From positions 372,001 to 436,000 of the forward strand of contig NZ_NESI01000003.1 of NCBI RefSeq assembly GCF_002778325.1: a stretch of 64,000 bases of DNA, written 5' to 3'. This document shows positions 43,608-52,041 of this stretch, one piece after another. Source of the DNA: Limnohabitans sp. B9-3. GTDB taxonomy: Bacteria > Pseudomonadota > Gammaproteobacteria > Burkholderiales > Burkholderiaceae_C. A program made the position numbers and the translations under genes. Position 1 is the first letter of the stretch. Every line of letters starts with the position of its first letter. The notes under the pieces were generated by a model, which was given only the letters and a program-made list of their open reading frames with translations, did not search any database and had not been told where the DNA came from.

Positions 43608-44144
43608 TCAAGAACGCACGATGCCTTTGGCGCGGTCGGCCTGCACCTCGTGGGGGCGCAGTTGAGGCGCCAAGCCATTCAGCACCGCGTTGACATACTT
43701 GTGGCCGTCGGTGCCGCCGAATGATTTGGCCAACTCGATGTATTCGTTCAGCACCACGCGCCATGGCACGTCGATGCAGTGCTTGAACTCGTAGGCACCC
43801 ATCCACATCACCGCGTGTTCGATGGGGGAGATTTCTTCGATCTTTCGGTCGAGCAAGGGCACGATCAAGGCGTCGAGCAGCTCGCGCTGCTCCACACAGC
43901 CGTAAAGCAACGCGTCGTAGTGCACCGAGTCGGATTTGTGAAAACCGCTCAAGTCGCGCGTGAATACGTCGATGTCTGCTGCTTCGTTTTTGCCCACCAA
44001 AAATTGGTAGAGGCCTTGCAACGCAAACTCACGCGAGCGGCTGCGGCCTGATTTGGCCATGCTCTTGGCTATGCCATTGCTGTCCGATTTACCGGCTGTT
44101 TTGCGGGGGGCTTTTTCGTCTGTAGCGGGAGTGTGATCGCTCAT
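43608..44144 (-). CDS. nusB: transcription antitermination protein NusB
   Basis: A 178-residue NusB: a lysine/serine-rich N-terminal tail of about 30 residues, then the all-helical NusB core ([65 protein letters not shown]). It pairs with NusE/S10 in rRNA antitermination. It overlaps the ribH stop by 4 bp (44141-44144) and lies 2 bp before the aminotransferase start. Confidence 0.95.
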   Translation of the reverse strand: MSDHTPATDEKAPRKTAGKSDSNGIAKSMAKSGRSRSREFALQGLYQFLVGKNEAADIDVFTRDLSGFHKSDSVHYDALLYGCVEQRELLDALIVPLLDRKIEEISPIEHAVMWMGAYEFKHCIDVPWRVVLNEYIELAKSFGGTDGHKYVNAVLNGLAPQLRPHEVQADRAKGIVRS

Positions 44145-44614
44145 GCCAAGCTCTCCAACAACAAGGCCATTTCGACCGCCACGCGTGCCGCATCGCGGCC
44201 TTTGTCGGTTTGACGCGCTACCGCTTGGGGCATGTCTTCGGTGGTGAGGATGGCGTTGGCAATCGGGATGTGATAGTCCATGCCCACACGGGTCACGCCG
44301 GCGCCCGACTCGTTGGCCACCAATTCAAAGTGGTAGGTCTCGCCGCGGATGATGCAGCCCAGCGCAATGAGGGCGCTGAACGGTTCTGGATCTTCAATTT
44401 GCGCGAGCGCCGCCAAGGCCAAGGGCACTTCAAGCGCACCAGGCACATGAACATGGGTGATGCGGTCATCCGCCACGCCCATGGCTTTGAGCTCGGCAAT
44501 GCAGGCATCGGCGAGTGCGTTGGTGATGTCGTCGTTGAAGCGCGCTTGGACGATGCCAATTTTCAAAGCGCTGCCGTCGAGCATGGTGGTGGAGGCGAGG
44601 TTGGAGACAAACAT
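44141..44614 (-). CDS. ribH: 6,7-dimethyl-8-ribityllumazine synthase
   Basis: A 157-residue lumazine synthase, which condenses the RibB product with the ribitylaminopyrimidine. Signatures: [20 protein letters not shown] (N-terminal strand), [34 protein letters not shown] (with the His of the active site), and [16 protein letters not shown]. Part of the minus-strand ribD-ribE-ribB-ribH-nusB run; 4-bp overlap with nusB. Confidence 0.96.
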   Translation of the reverse strand: MFVSNLASTTMLDGSALKIGIVQARFNDDITNALADACIAELKAMGVADDRITHVHVPGALEVPLALAALAQIEDPEPFSALIALGCIIRGETYHFELVANESGAGVTRVGMDYHIPIANAILTTEDMPQAVARQTDKGRDAARVAVEMALLLESLA

Positions 44615-44625
44615 GTTTTTATTCT

Positions 44626-45762
44626 TTATTCTTTGGAGAGGTAGCCGGTGATTTCAAGTCCGTAGCCGGCCATGCTGGGCATGCGGCGTGGGTTGCCCAT
44701 GAGGCGCATTTTGTGTACGCCGCAGTCGCGCAAGATTTGTGCGCCTACGCCATAAGAGCGCAAGTCCATGCGGCCGCGCTCAGGGGCTTGTGCTGAACGA
44801 GCCGTGCCTTCGAACTGCGCCAGCAGCTGCTCGCCGCTTTCGCCACAGTTGAGCAACACGACCACGCCGTGGCCTTCTTTGTCAATGCGCTGCATGGCGG
44901 CATCCAAGCCCCAAGAGTGCATGACGCGGTTGGGTTCCAAGGCATCAAAGACCGACAGGGGTTCGTGCACGCGGGCCAACACTTCGGCGTCGGGCTGCCA
45001 GGTGCCTTTGACGAGGGCCAGATGCACCGCGCCGCTGGTCATGTCTTTGTAGGCGTTGGCGCTGAATTCGCCGTGTGACGTGTGCATGGGACGTGAGCCC
45101 ACTTTGTGCACCAACGACTCGTTGCGGCTGCGGTGTTCGATCAAGTCGGCGATGGTGCCGATTTTTAAGCCGTGTTCGGCGGCAAAGATTTGCAAGTCCG
45201 GCAAGCGGGCCATGGTGCCGTCGTCTTTCATGATTTCGCAAATCACAGAAGAGGGCGAACAGCCTGCCATGGCGGCCAAGTCGCATCCGGCTTCGGTGTG
45301 GCCGGCGCGCATCAGAACGCCGCCGTCCACCGCTTGGAGCGGGAACACATGGCCGGGCTGCACCAGGTCGGTGGGCTGGGTGGCTTTGGCCACCGCTACT
45401 TGGATGGTGCGTGCGCGGTCGGCCGCTGAAATGCCGGTGGTCACACCCTCGGCAGCTTCGATCGATACGGTGAAGGCCGTGCTGTAGACCGTGCCATTGC
45501 GAGCCGCCATGGGGGGCAACTTCAGGTATTCACAGCGCTCACGGGTGAGCGTGAGGCAAATCAAGCCACGGCCAAAGCGGGCCATGAAGTTGATGGCTTC
45601 GGGGGTGACGTGGTCAGACGCCAGCACCAAATCGCCTTCGTTTTCGCGGTCTTCTTCGTCGACCAAGATCACGATGCGCCCCGCCTTCATGTCGGCGACG
45701 ATGTCTTCCACGGGAGAAATGCTGACGGGCGTTTTGCCCGTGGCCGTTTGGGATGCACTCAT
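44626..45762 (-). CDS. ribB: 3,4-dihydroxy-2-butanone-4-phosphate synthase with degenerate GTP cyclohydrolase II domain (RibBX)
   Basis: A 378-residue protein. The N-terminal half is Rib[41 protein letters not shown], and the [22 protein letters not shown] loop. The C-terminal half has the RibA fold but has lost the zinc cysteines of the CxxGDxxxSxRCDCG motif: that region reads [20 protein letters not shown]. It therefore should not act as GTP cyclohydrolase II, matching the RibBX forms known in proteobacteria. A true RibA should lie elsewhere in the genome. Overlap of 4 bp with ribE. Confidence 0.93.
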   Translation of the reverse strand: MSASQTATGKTPVSISPVEDIVADMKAGRIVILVDEEDRENEGDLVLASDHVTPEAINFMARFGRGLICLTLTRERCEYLKLPPMAARNGTVYSTAFTVSIEAAEGVTTGISAADRARTIQVAVAKATQPTDLVQPGHVFPLQAVDGGVLMRAGHTEAGCDLAAMAGCSPSSVICEIMKDDGTMARLPDLQIFAAEHGLKIGTIADLIEHRSRNESLVHKVGSRPMHTSHGEFSANAYKDMTSGAVHLALVKGTWQPDAEVLARVHEPLSVFDALEPNRVMHSWGLDAAMQRIDKEGHGVVVLLNCGESGEQLLAQFEGTARSAQAPERGRMDLRSYGVGAQILRDCGVHKMRLMGNPRRMPSMAGYGLEITGYLSKE

Positions 45763-46448
45763 GGGTGAGCTTTCAAAGAGGTGGGGGCAGCCAACGTGGC
45801 GTCGACGCGCAACATGCGTTCGACGTAGCGGGCCACGGTGTCAATTTCGAGGTTCACGGTGCTGCCGGATTGGAGTGAGCCAAGCGCGGTGTTGTCGACC
45901 GTGTGGGGAATGAGGTTGATGCTGATTTCTGAGCCGCGCAGCGCTTCGTGGCCTTGCGGACCGTGGTCGCCCAAGAAGTCGTCAACGCGATTAACCGTGA
46001 GGCTCACGCCATTGACGGTGATCGAGCCTTTGTAGGCCAAGTATTTGGCCAACTCAGGCGGTGCCATCACCCGTAGCTCCCAGCTTTCGCCGATTTGCGC
46101 GAAATAGGTGACGGTACCAATGCCGTCCACATGGCCTGAAACGATGTGGCCGCCCAAGCGGTCGTTGGCACGCAAGGCTTTTTCAAGGTTAACGCGACCC
46201 AACTCCGTCAAGCCCCCGGTGCGGGCCAGCGATTCGGCAGAGATGTCGATGGTGAATTGGTGGGCGTCGAGGTCAAAGCTGGTGACGGTCATGCACGCGC
46301 CATTCAAAGCGATGCTGTCTCCCAAACCGACGTCGTCGAGATAACCCGCGGGCGTCTGCAAAGTGAGACGCTTGCCGTGGTGTAAAGAGCTACCCAGGTC
46401 GTGGACAGCGGTGATGCGCCCCACGCCGGTGATGATTCCGGTGAACAT
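45759..46448 (-). CDS. ribE: riboflavin synthase, alpha subunit
   Basis: A 229-residue riboflavin synthase with two lumazine-binding repeats: [19 protein letters not shown] with [17 protein letters not shown], and [20 protein letters not shown] with [17 protein letters not shown]. It converts two lumazines into riboflavin. It is slightly longer at the C-terminus than the 210-220 residue norm. It is between ribD and ribB on the minus strand, with a 31-bp gap to ribD that holds no FMN riboswitch. Confidence 0.95.
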   Translation of the reverse strand: MFTGIITGVGRITAVHDLGSSLHHGKRLTLQTPAGYLDDVGLGDSIALNGACMTVTSFDLDAHQFTIDISAESLARTGGLTELGRVNLEKALRANDRLGGHIVSGHVDGIGTVTYFAQIGESWELRVMAPPELAKYLAYKGSITVNGVSLTVNRVDDFLGDHGPQGHEALRGSEISINLIPHTVDNTALGSLQSGSTVNLEIDTVARYVERMLRVDATLAAPTSLKAHP

Positions 46449-46479
46449 AGTTTGATATTTTCGCAGGTTTACGTGCGGC

Positions 46480-47583
46480 TTACCGCACAGGGCGGGCCAA
46501 TATCCGTAAATCTGGCCCGATGTGAGTCACTTCGTGAAAGTGGAGGGGTTTGGCATCGCTCAATTGGGTGAGCGGGCCAAGGTTGGTCATGCCGCGCCCT
46601 TGGCCGATGAGCTGGGGGGCGAGGTAGACCAAGAGTTCGTCCACCAAGTTGGCCCGCAGCAGCGATCCATTGAGTTTGTGGCCCGCTTCGACGTGCACTT
46701 CGTTGATGTGGCGTTTGCCCAAGTCTTGCAACATGGCTGCAAGATCCACTTTGTTGTTTGGGTTGGGCAGGCAAATGACTTGGGCGCCTTTGGCTTCAAG
46801 GCCGGCGCGGCGTTCGGGATGGTCCACCGCGCAGTAAATCCAAACGGGCCGCTTGGGCACAAACAGCTTGGCGGTGAGCGGCGTTTCGAGTTGGCTGTCC
46901 ATCACCACCAGCGTGGGCTGGCGAGGGGTGGGTACAGCGCGCACATCCAGCTGCGGGTCGTCTTCGCGCACGGTGCCAATGCCGGTGAGCACGGCGCACG
47001 CTTGGGCGCGCCAGGCGTGGCCGTCTTGGCGGGCGGGCTCGGACGTGATCCATTGGCTGACACCGTTGTCCAGTGCGGTTTGACCGTCGAGCGAGGCGGC
47101 GACCTTCATGCGAACCCACGGCGTGCCGTGTGTCATGCGTTTGAAAAAACCGATGTTGAGTTCGTTCGCTTCTTCACCCAGTAAACCCACATCCACCTGC
47201 ACGCCTGCCGCATGTAAACGCGCGATGCCTTGACCCGCCACTTGCGGGTTGGGATCGCCTTGGGCCACCACCACACGCGCCAAACCGGCGTGGATGAGGG
47301 CATCGCAGCATGGGCCCGTGCGACCTTGATGGCTGCACGGCTCTAAGGTGACGTAAGCGGTGGCACTTTGTACGTTGTGTCCTTGCGCTTGGGCGTCGCG
47401 CAAGGCCATCACCTCGGCATGGGCCTCGCCTGCGCGCTGTGTGTGCCCGCTGCCCAGCACCACACCTTGAGGGCTGACGATGACGCAGCCTACGCGGGGG
47501 TTGGGCGAGGTGAGGAAAAGCGCTTCGCGTGCCAGCGCCAAGGCTTGTTGCATGAAGGCGGTTTCGTGTGCGGAAAAACTCAT
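46480..47583 (-). CDS. ribD: riboflavin biosynthesis deaminase/reductase
   Basis: A 367-residue bifunctional enzyme. The N-terminal deaminase domain has the zinc motif HAEVMALRDA and TLEPCSHQGRTGPC; the C-terminal reductase domain includes GVSQWITSEPARQDGHAWRA and VHVEAGHKLNGSLLRANLVD. It performs the second and third steps of the riboflavin pathway on the pyrimidine. First rib gene of the block; upstream is the HicAB pair. Confidence 0.95.
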   Translation of the reverse strand: MSFSAHETAFMQQALALAREALFLTSPNPRVGCVIVSPQGVVLGSGHTQRAGEAHAEVMALRDAQAQGHNVQSATAYVTLEPCSHQGRTGPCCDALIHAGLARVVVAQGDPNPQVAGQGIARLHAAGVQVDVGLLGEEANELNIGFFKRMTHGTPWVRMKVAASLDGQTALDNGVSQWITSEPARQDGHAWRAQACAVLTGIGTVREDDPQLDVRAVPTPRQPTLVVMDSQLETPLTAKLFVPKRPVWIYCAVDHPERRAGLEAKGAQVICLPNPNNKVDLAAMLQDLGKRHINEVHVEAGHKLNGSLLRANLVDELLVYLAPQLIGQGRGMTNLGPLTQLSDAKPLHFHEVTHIGPDLRILARPVR

Positions 47584-47604
47584 GAAAGACGTGTTCAGAT
47601 GTTG

Positions 47605-48021
47605 TTAAGCAATTTGCACGTAAACATGCTTGCCAAGGACATGGGCTGCTGCCTCTATTTGGTCCATTTTGGAGGCATGTCGCAAGTCAAACAGTCGATC
47701 GACTTGTGGCATGTGCCAACCGAGTCGGCGGGCCAGTTCGGCTTTTTTGATGCCTTGCTCGGTCATGGCTTGGTACACGCCAAGCTTGGCGCATTCCAGT
47801 GCAGAAGGGCGCACGGTCACTTGTTGTGGGGAGGGTTGACTGGGAATTGGGAGAGGTTTGCGTGCATCGACATAAAACGACAAGCCAGTTTCGAGCGCAT
47901 CAACGGCGTTCAAAAGGGCGTCGTCCTCATCTGCACCAAAGGTAATGGCTTCGGGGATGTCGACAAACGTGACCAACACGGTGCCGTTGTCAGGGGTCAG
48001 TGTCACGGGATAGTCAAACAT
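47605..48021 (-). CDS. hicB: HicB-type antitoxin
   Basis: A 138-residue antitoxin. The N-terminal partial RNase H-like fold (YPVTLTPDNGTVLVTFVDIPEAITFGAD) neutralises HicA, and a C-terminal helix-turn-helix (QGIKKAELARRLGWHMPQVDRLFDLRHAS) represses its own promoter. It lies downstream of hicA and ends 21 bp before ribD; the pair sits between the pilin and the riboflavin genes. Confidence 0.9.
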   Translation of the reverse strand: MFDYPVTLTPDNGTVLVTFVDIPEAITFGADEDDALLNAVDALETGLSFYVDARKPLPIPSQPSPQQVTVRPSALECAKLGVYQAMTEQGIKKAELARRLGWHMPQVDRLFDLRHASKMDQIEAAAHVLGKHVYVQIA

Positions 48022-48032
48022 CGTTCATTCCT

Positions 48033-48212
48033 TTATTTCAAACCAAGTTGTCGCTTGATAGCAGCCTCTAGTCCTTTGCCAAGTTCGGTCGTGCCGTGCA
48101 TGGGCAGGGTGGACTGCTTGCCATTGAGAAAAACTTTCAGATGTGAACCTTTGCCAGGCTGAAAGGTGGCACCTTGCTGCTCTAACCACTTTTTCAGTTG
48201 CTTGGAATTCAT
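48033..48212 (-). CDS. hicA: HicA-type mRNA interferase toxin
   Basis: A 59-residue double-stranded RNA-binding-fold toxin. It shows MNSKQLKKWLEQQGATFQ and the catalytic His in KGSHLKVFLNGKQSTLPMH, typical of HicA RNases that cut mRNA during stress. The frame is open to 48254, but the family start is Met 48212. It lies 26 bp downstream of the pilE-like gene stop and 11 bp upstream of hicB. Confidence 0.88.
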   Translation of the reverse strand: MNSKQLKKWLEQQGATFQPGKGSHLKVFLNGKQSTLPMHGTTELGKGLEAAIKRQLGLK

Positions 48213-48238
48213 AATAACAGAAGTGTTGTGTTTCTTGC

Positions 48239-48706
48239 TTAACGACCCCAGCACTGCGCTGCGGTTGGGTTGGCGTTTTGTATCCCTCGTGCCCCTAAAT
48301 GGTTGAGCGTCAAGGTGCCGCAGGCGTCGGCGCTTTGCGGGCCGAAAGGGGTGGCGCTGAGGGTGTAGGTTTGGGCGGTGCTGCTAAGGCTGAGTTTGTA
48401 ATTGACGCCTTCGACTTGCAGCACGCTGATGGGCACCTCGGCTGGCGCGGGGTAATTGCCGTTGGCACTGGCGGCGCGTTCTAGCCAATGGGCGGCTTGC
48501 AGCAGAGCGGTGCGGGCTTGGGCGCGTTGGTTGCGTTGCAGCAGTGCTTGGTAATTGGGCCATGCCAAGCTGGTGAGGAGGGCGGTGCAAGCCAAGGCGA
48601 TGGTCAGCTCCAGCAGGGTGAAGCCAAGTTGGTCGACGGGCCGATGGGCGCATTGAGGTGCACACAGTGTGTTGCGGTTGAGGATGTTGGTGTGGGGGCG
48701 TGGCAT
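48239..48706 (-). CDS. pilE: type IV pilin-like protein (PilE)
   Basis: A 155-residue pilin. The prepilin peptidase site is LGFTLLELTIALACTALLTS (cleavage before Phe, Glu at +5), with a leader of about 28 residues that is long for a type IVa pilin. The rest is a globular domain with two cysteines near the end (DACGTL, AAQCWGR), likely forming the C-terminal disulfide loop. The frame opens at 48736, but MPRPHTN (48706) is the better start. It is last in the minor-pilin cluster. Confidence 0.85.
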   Translation of the reverse strand: MPRPHTNILNRNTLCAPQCAHRPVDQLGFTLLELTIALACTALLTSLAWPNYQALLQRNQRAQARTALLQAAHWLERAASANGNYPAPAEVPISVLQVEGVNYKLSLSSTAQTYTLSATPFGPQSADACGTLTLNHLGARGIQNANPTAAQCWGR

Positions 48707-48714
48707 GGGTGAGT

Positions 48715-49362
48715 TCAGTCTTGCAAGATGCGCCAACTGTGGCGTTTGCCCCGCGTGTCGCTCAGACTGGTGCGGGTCCAGAGGGTTTGCAGCACGGTGC
48801 TGCTGCTGGGCAATACGCCGTTGGCCAGCACGGTGATGCGGTAGATGAAGGGCCGCGCGCTGCTAGCGCTGGGATTGGTGGTGAGTTGAACGGCGTCGGG
48901 CTGAATGTCGACCCAGTACCACGCGGTGCCAGCGCCGTAAGGCGTGTCGCTGGCGCTCACGGGCATGGCTGAGGCGGTCATGCTTTTCCAGGTGCTCGCC
49001 TTTGAAAGGAGGTCGTCCTTTTCTGTTTTGGGGGGCGTGAGCGCGCAAATGCCGTTGCGGCAGGCATCGCTGCCCAAGCGTTGGCGCAACACCTCGCGTT
49101 CAGCCAGCGTGGTTGGAAAAAAGACGTGCGTTTGTGTGTTGTCACCGGCTGCGCTGGCTCTGCCCACAATGTCTTGCACCGCCAAAGGCAGCACGGCTTC
49201 TGCTTTGTGTTGGGTGCGCAGCTGATCGGCTTCGGTTTTCAACAGCACCTCGTTGACCCACAACTGCCGCCATGCCAACAACGTGCCGACGCTGGCCAGC
49301 ATGAGCATCACCATCACGGTGGGCAGCGCCAAACCTTGTTGAGCTGCGTGATGGCGCTTCAT
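48715..49362 (-). CDS. pilX: minor pilin / pilus assembly protein PilX
   Basis: A 215-residue protein with a pilin-like N-terminus (QQGLALPTVMVMLMLASVGTLLAW) that lacks the Glu at +5, as is usual for PilX/GspK-type pilins. The remainder is polar with a few cysteines (SDACRNGICAL). It helps prime type IV pilus assembly. The start at 49362 overlaps the pilW stop by 4 bp. No pilY1 gene follows; the next gene is the pilE-like gene, 8 bp away. Confidence 0.78.
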   Translation of the reverse strand: MKRHHAAQQGLALPTVMVMLMLASVGTLLAWRQLWVNEVLLKTEADQLRTQHKAEAVLPLAVQDIVGRASAAGDNTQTHVFFPTTLAEREVLRQRLGSDACRNGICALTPPKTEKDDLLSKASTWKSMTASAMPVSASDTPYGAGTAWYWVDIQPDAVQLTTNPSASSARPFIYRITVLANGVLPSSSTVLQTLWTRTSLSDTRGKRHSWRILQD

Positions 49363-50096
49363 GGCAGCAGACCATCGCGGTTGCGCAGCGTGATGACGCG
49401 GCGAAACACCCGCCGCAAGCGGCCATCGGCAGCCACCGTTTCGCCCGCGCAGCCTTGGCTGGCGGTGGATCCGTTGCTCACCGTGGTGACGCTGGCTACC
49501 CGCAAGCAAACCTCTATCGCCAGCACCTGTGACATGGCGCTGACTTGGTCAGCTGTTTTCCATTGCAGCGTTTGGGCCGCGGGGTTGGCTTGCGCATAGC
49601 GCACTTGAAAGTCTTCCACGCCTTCGGCCAAGGCTTGATAGGTGCTGCTGGTGGGGGAGAGGTCTTTGCACGTCAGCTCTTTGTCGGCGTTGAGTTTGAA
49701 GTCATTGCGAATAACTTGGATTCCTTTCGGCTGGTTGCCTTGGCAGTCGCGGTCATAGACGTTGACCCAGTGCCCCAGCGCGACGTGCTCGTCGGCTTTG
49801 TTTCCGTTCTCACCTTGCAAGTCGGGTTGGCCAGCGCTGTAGTTTGAGGAGAGTTGGGTGTTGGGCGATGCCGATTTGTCGAGGTAAGCGGCACCTGCGA
49901 TTTGCGCGTGCTCGCGGATCTTGCGCAAGGCTATGCGGGCGTTGGCATGCACTGCATCAATGGCTGCCATGTTGCTCCACGTTTGTCGACTCACGCCATA
50001 GGCCGCGGTGGCGGCCGCGATCACCATCAACCCCAAAGACAGGCCAATCAGCAATTCGGGCAGCGTGTAGCCATGTACGTTGACACGGACGCGCAT
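49359..50096 (-). CDS. pilW: minor pilin PilW
   Basis: A 245-residue minor pilin: cleavage site in HGYTLPELLIGLSLGLMVIA (Glu at +5), then a long beta-rich domain, typical of PilW/PilJ-type pilins. The frame opens at 50171; the start at 50096 (MRVRVNVHGYT) is preferred because it gives a short, basic leader. 1-bp gap to pilV upstream and an ATGA overlap with pilX downstream. Confidence 0.82.
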   Translation of the reverse strand: MRVRVNVHGYTLPELLIGLSLGLMVIAAATAAYGVSRQTWSNMAAIDAVHANARIALRKIREHAQIAGAAYLDKSASPNTQLSSNYSAGQPDLQGENGNKADEHVALGHWVNVYDRDCQGNQPKGIQVIRNDFKLNADKELTCKDLSPTSSTYQALAEGVEDFQVRYAQANPAAQTLQWKTADQVSAMSQVLAIEVCLRVASVTTVSNGSTASQGCAGETVAADGRLRRVFRRVITLRNRDGLLP

Positions 50097-50097
50097 C

Positions 50098-50646
50098 TCA
50101 AACCCCCGGACGAAAAAACAAGCGCCAACAGCTTTTGTTGTCGGGACAAGCCGGCGTGCCAGACGCGCCATCGGTGCGGTAGGTCATGCGGTCGTCGCGC
50201 CAGGTCAGCACGATGCCCCACCAGCCAGGGGCGTCGGAGAGGGCGAACACGGCGACATCGCCCTCAGGCAGCTGGGTTTGCAGCGTTTGTTGCACTTGCT
50301 GCATGTCCCACTGGGCGAGTTCGGTGCGTAAGCAGGGTTGGGCGGCGCAGTCAGGCTGCTTTCCCGTACCGAATGCAGAAGCGCCCCACGCTTTGGCGTA
50401 GTCTGCTGCGCGAGGGGCGTTGAGTTGCATGCGCTCGGCCAAATCGTCGGCCAAACCCATGGCGACGGCGCGCATGACTTGTTGGCGTTGCAAGGCCAAG
50501 GCTTGTTGGTGTGTCCACAGCAAGGTCAGTACACCTGAGGCGAGCAGCAGCAGCGCCATCAAGGCTTCCAGAAGGGCCACGCCGGTTTGCGGTGAAAGTT
50601 GGCGGTGCAAGGTCAGGATGGCTGTGACGTTTGTTTTCAACTGCAA
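50098..50646 (-). CDS. pilV: minor pilin PilV
   Basis: A 182-residue minor pilin with leader QLSPQTGVALLEALMALLLL (cleavage after Gly, Glu at +5) and a 140-residue periplasmic domain with paired cysteines (DCAAQPC, CPDNKSCW). Part of the tip complex of type IVa pili. It overlaps the fimT stop by 10 bp (50637-50646). Confidence 0.82.
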   Translation of the reverse strand: MQLKTNVTAILTLHRQLSPQTGVALLEALMALLLLASGVLTLLWTHQQALALQRQQVMRAVAMGLADDLAERMQLNAPRAADYAKAWGASAFGTGKQPDCAAQPCLRTELAQWDMQQVQQTLQTQLPEGDVAVFALSDAPGWWGIVLTWRDDRMTYRTDGASGTPACPDNKSCWRLFFRPGV

Positions 50647-51158
50647 GCCTCCCCCGACACCCAGCGAATGCGGCTAGCGCTGTTGATGCAAACGGTGATG
50701 GCGACGTTCAGCGCCGTTTGCTTCGACTTGATCACCCACCGGTCGCCCACGGTGCCTAAGTCCCCGCGATGGCTGATGACCATTGGATCGTTTTTGGGAA
50801 AGGTCAAACCCAGAGGGTTGTGCAGCGGTGAGGTGAACACAATGTGTTTGTCGAGCTGGGTGGTCACCTGCCAGCCGCAGCTCCAATCCGTGTTTGCAGA
50901 AGTGGCCCAAGTGCAGTCGCTCAGCCGCGACAGCTCCAAGGCTTGCCCGAGTTGCAGTGCGCGCAATCGGGCGTTCTGCAAATCGTTCATCAGCTGGTCG
51001 CGGGCGGCTTCAACGCGGGCGCGTTCTTGGAACCGCACCCAGCTCGGTGCGGCAAAGGCGGTTAGCACGCCCAGCAGACATAAGCAAACCAGCAACTCCA
51101 CCAATGTGAAGCCTTGCGAATTGGATGCCTTAAAAACAGAAAAGCCCAGCGTTTGCAT
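50637..51158 (-). CDS. fimT: FimT/GspH family pseudopilin
   Basis: A 173-residue pseudopilin: NSQGFTLVELLVCLCLLGVL (cleavage before Phe, Glu at +5) and a GspH-like domain (VEAARDQLMNDLQNARLRAL, with Cys pairs later). FimT proteins have been linked to DNA uptake through type IV pili. First gene of the minor-pilin operon, 53 bp from the nrdR stop. Confidence 0.85.
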   Translation of the reverse strand: MQTLGFSVFKASNSQGFTLVELLVCLCLLGVLTAFAAPSWVRFQERARVEAARDQLMNDLQNARLRALQLGQALELSRLSDCTWATSANTDWSCGWQVTTQLDKHIVFTSPLHNPLGLTFPKNDPMVISHRGDLGTVGDRWVIKSKQTALNVAITVCINSASRIRWVSGEACS

Positions 51159-51211
51159 GCCGCAAATGCTAGGCCTCTGAGGTCTGTAGACGCTTTGTTA
51201 GAACTCGAAAA

Positions 51212-51661
51212 CTACGTGCGAACTTCGTCCACCAAACTCTTGAAATCGTCGATGTCCTCAAAGCTGCGGTACACGCTGGCAAATCGGATGTAAGCTACTT
51301 TGTCGAGTTTTTTCAACTCGCGCATCACCAACTCGCCAATGCGGGTAGTGGGCAACTCACGCTGTCCCGAGCTGAGCAGCTTCTCTTCGATGTGCTCAAT
51401 CGCGTTGTCCACTTGTTCGGTGCTGACGGGGCGCTTGCGCAAGGCCAAACTCATGGAGTCGAGCAGCTTTTGGCGTTGGTATTCAATACGCCGACCATCT
51501 TTTTTGACGATGTTGGGAAACGTCACATCGGGCCGCTCGTAGGTGGTGTAACGCTTGTCGCAAGCGCCGCATTGGCGACGCCGGCGCACGGAGTTAGCGT
51601 CTTCGGAGATGCGCGTCTCAACCACTTGGGTTTCTAGGTTGCCGCAGAAGGGACATTTCAT
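51212..51661 (-). CDS. nrdR: transcriptional repressor NrdR
   Basis: A 149-residue repressor of ribonucleotide reductase genes. The zinc ribbon is [14 protein letters not shown]...[12 protein letters not shown], and the ATP-cone is [20 protein letters not shown]. It senses ATP/dATP. Follows glyA on the minus strand, but 380 bp away and behind a terminator, so it is probably also transcribed from its own promoter. Confidence 0.96.
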   Translation of the reverse strand: MKCPFCGNLETQVVETRISEDANSVRRRRQCGACDKRYTTYERPDVTFPNIVKKDGRRIEYQRQKLLDSMSLALRKRPVSTEQVDNAIEHIEEKLLSSGQRELPTTRIGELVMRELKKLDKVAYIRFASVYRSFEDIDDFKSLVDEVRT

Positions 51662-51722
51662 TTTGTGCTCTCTTTTGCTTTTTTCTTTGCGGTGCTAGGG
51701 GGTGCTTTTTTTGCTGGGCTCG

Positions 51723-51800
51723 CTGAGGGCATTTGGTATTGGCCGCTTCCTCATGCTGGAGTACCAAAAATCGTCAGCGGCCAATACCAAACAGCCTCAG
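51723..51800. repeat. long hairpin element A with a conserved 28-nt loop
   Basis: Arms TTTGGTATTGGCCGCT (51732-51747) and AGCGGCCAATACCAAA (51776-51791) are perfect complements over 16 bp. With three mismatches the pairing extends to 25 bp (51723-51747 with 51776-51800). The 28-base loop (51748-51775), read on the minus strand, is GACGATTTTTGGTACTCC then AGCATGAGGA. This loop is closely related to that of element B, in the opposite orientation. Confidence 0.85.
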
Positions 51801-51898
51801 TCTGCGACATGCTTTGCGTCGCTCGCAAACTTCAGCCGAAACGGTAAGCCTGCAAAGTTGCAACGCAACGAGCGAACCATTTCAAACCTCAAACAGCG

Positions 51899-51967
51899 CG
51901 GGTTGCGGGTGCAGCGGGTGATGATTTTCGGTACCCCGTATGAAGAACCCGCTGCACCCGCCACCCG
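51899..51967. repeat. long hairpin element B with a conserved 27-nt loop
   Basis: Arms 51899-51919 and 51947-51967 pair over 21 bp with one mismatch; the inner 15 bp (GCGGGTGCAGCGGGT with ACCCGCTGCACCCGC) are perfect. The 27-base loop (51920-51946) reads GATGATTTTCGGTACCCC then GTATGAAGA. It matches the loop of element A (read in reverse) at 22 of 27 positions, with one gap and only transition differences. The arm sequences of A and B are unrelated. Confidence 0.85.
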
Positions 51968-52003
51968 TGTCCTATCCGGCGAGAAACCTCAACGCAATAA
52001 ATA

Positions 52004-52033
52004 AAACCCCCGTCAAAAACTCAACGGGGGTTT
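52004..52033 (-). terminator. intrinsic terminator of glyA
   Basis: On the minus strand, AAACCCCCGT, loop TGAGTTTTTG, and ACGGGGGTTTTATTT form a 10-bp stem with a T-rich tail, beginning 8 bases after the glyA stop. The reverse strand has a shorter T-run, so it may act in both directions. Confidence 0.85.
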
Positions 52034-52041
52034 GAAAGAAG

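Larger units (their letters stand above)
51662..52003. other. long non-coding stretch between nrdR and glyA holding two hairpin elements
   Basis: About 340 bases with no convincing gene. A frame for 100 residues (51702-52004, plus) exists, but it runs across both inverted repeats and has no homology I recognise. The region contains the two long hairpins listed separately, a small hairpin GCGAC...GTCGC (51804-51822), and the nrdR promoter side at its left end. Confidence 0.75.

Noticed and set aside
46449-46479. FMN riboswitch in the riboflavin operon
   Set aside because: The gaps before ribE, ribD and ribB are only a few dozen bases, too short, and none shows the RFN conserved boxes.
51662-52003. 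Integron attC sites or XerCD dif-like site
   Set aside because: The long hairpins lack the conserved GTTRRRY / RYYYAAC boxes and the dif core, and no integrase is near.
51702-52004. A 100-residue open frame on the plus strand
   Set aside because: It runs across both hairpin elements, has no recognisable domain, and its composition follows the repeats. Treated as non-coding.
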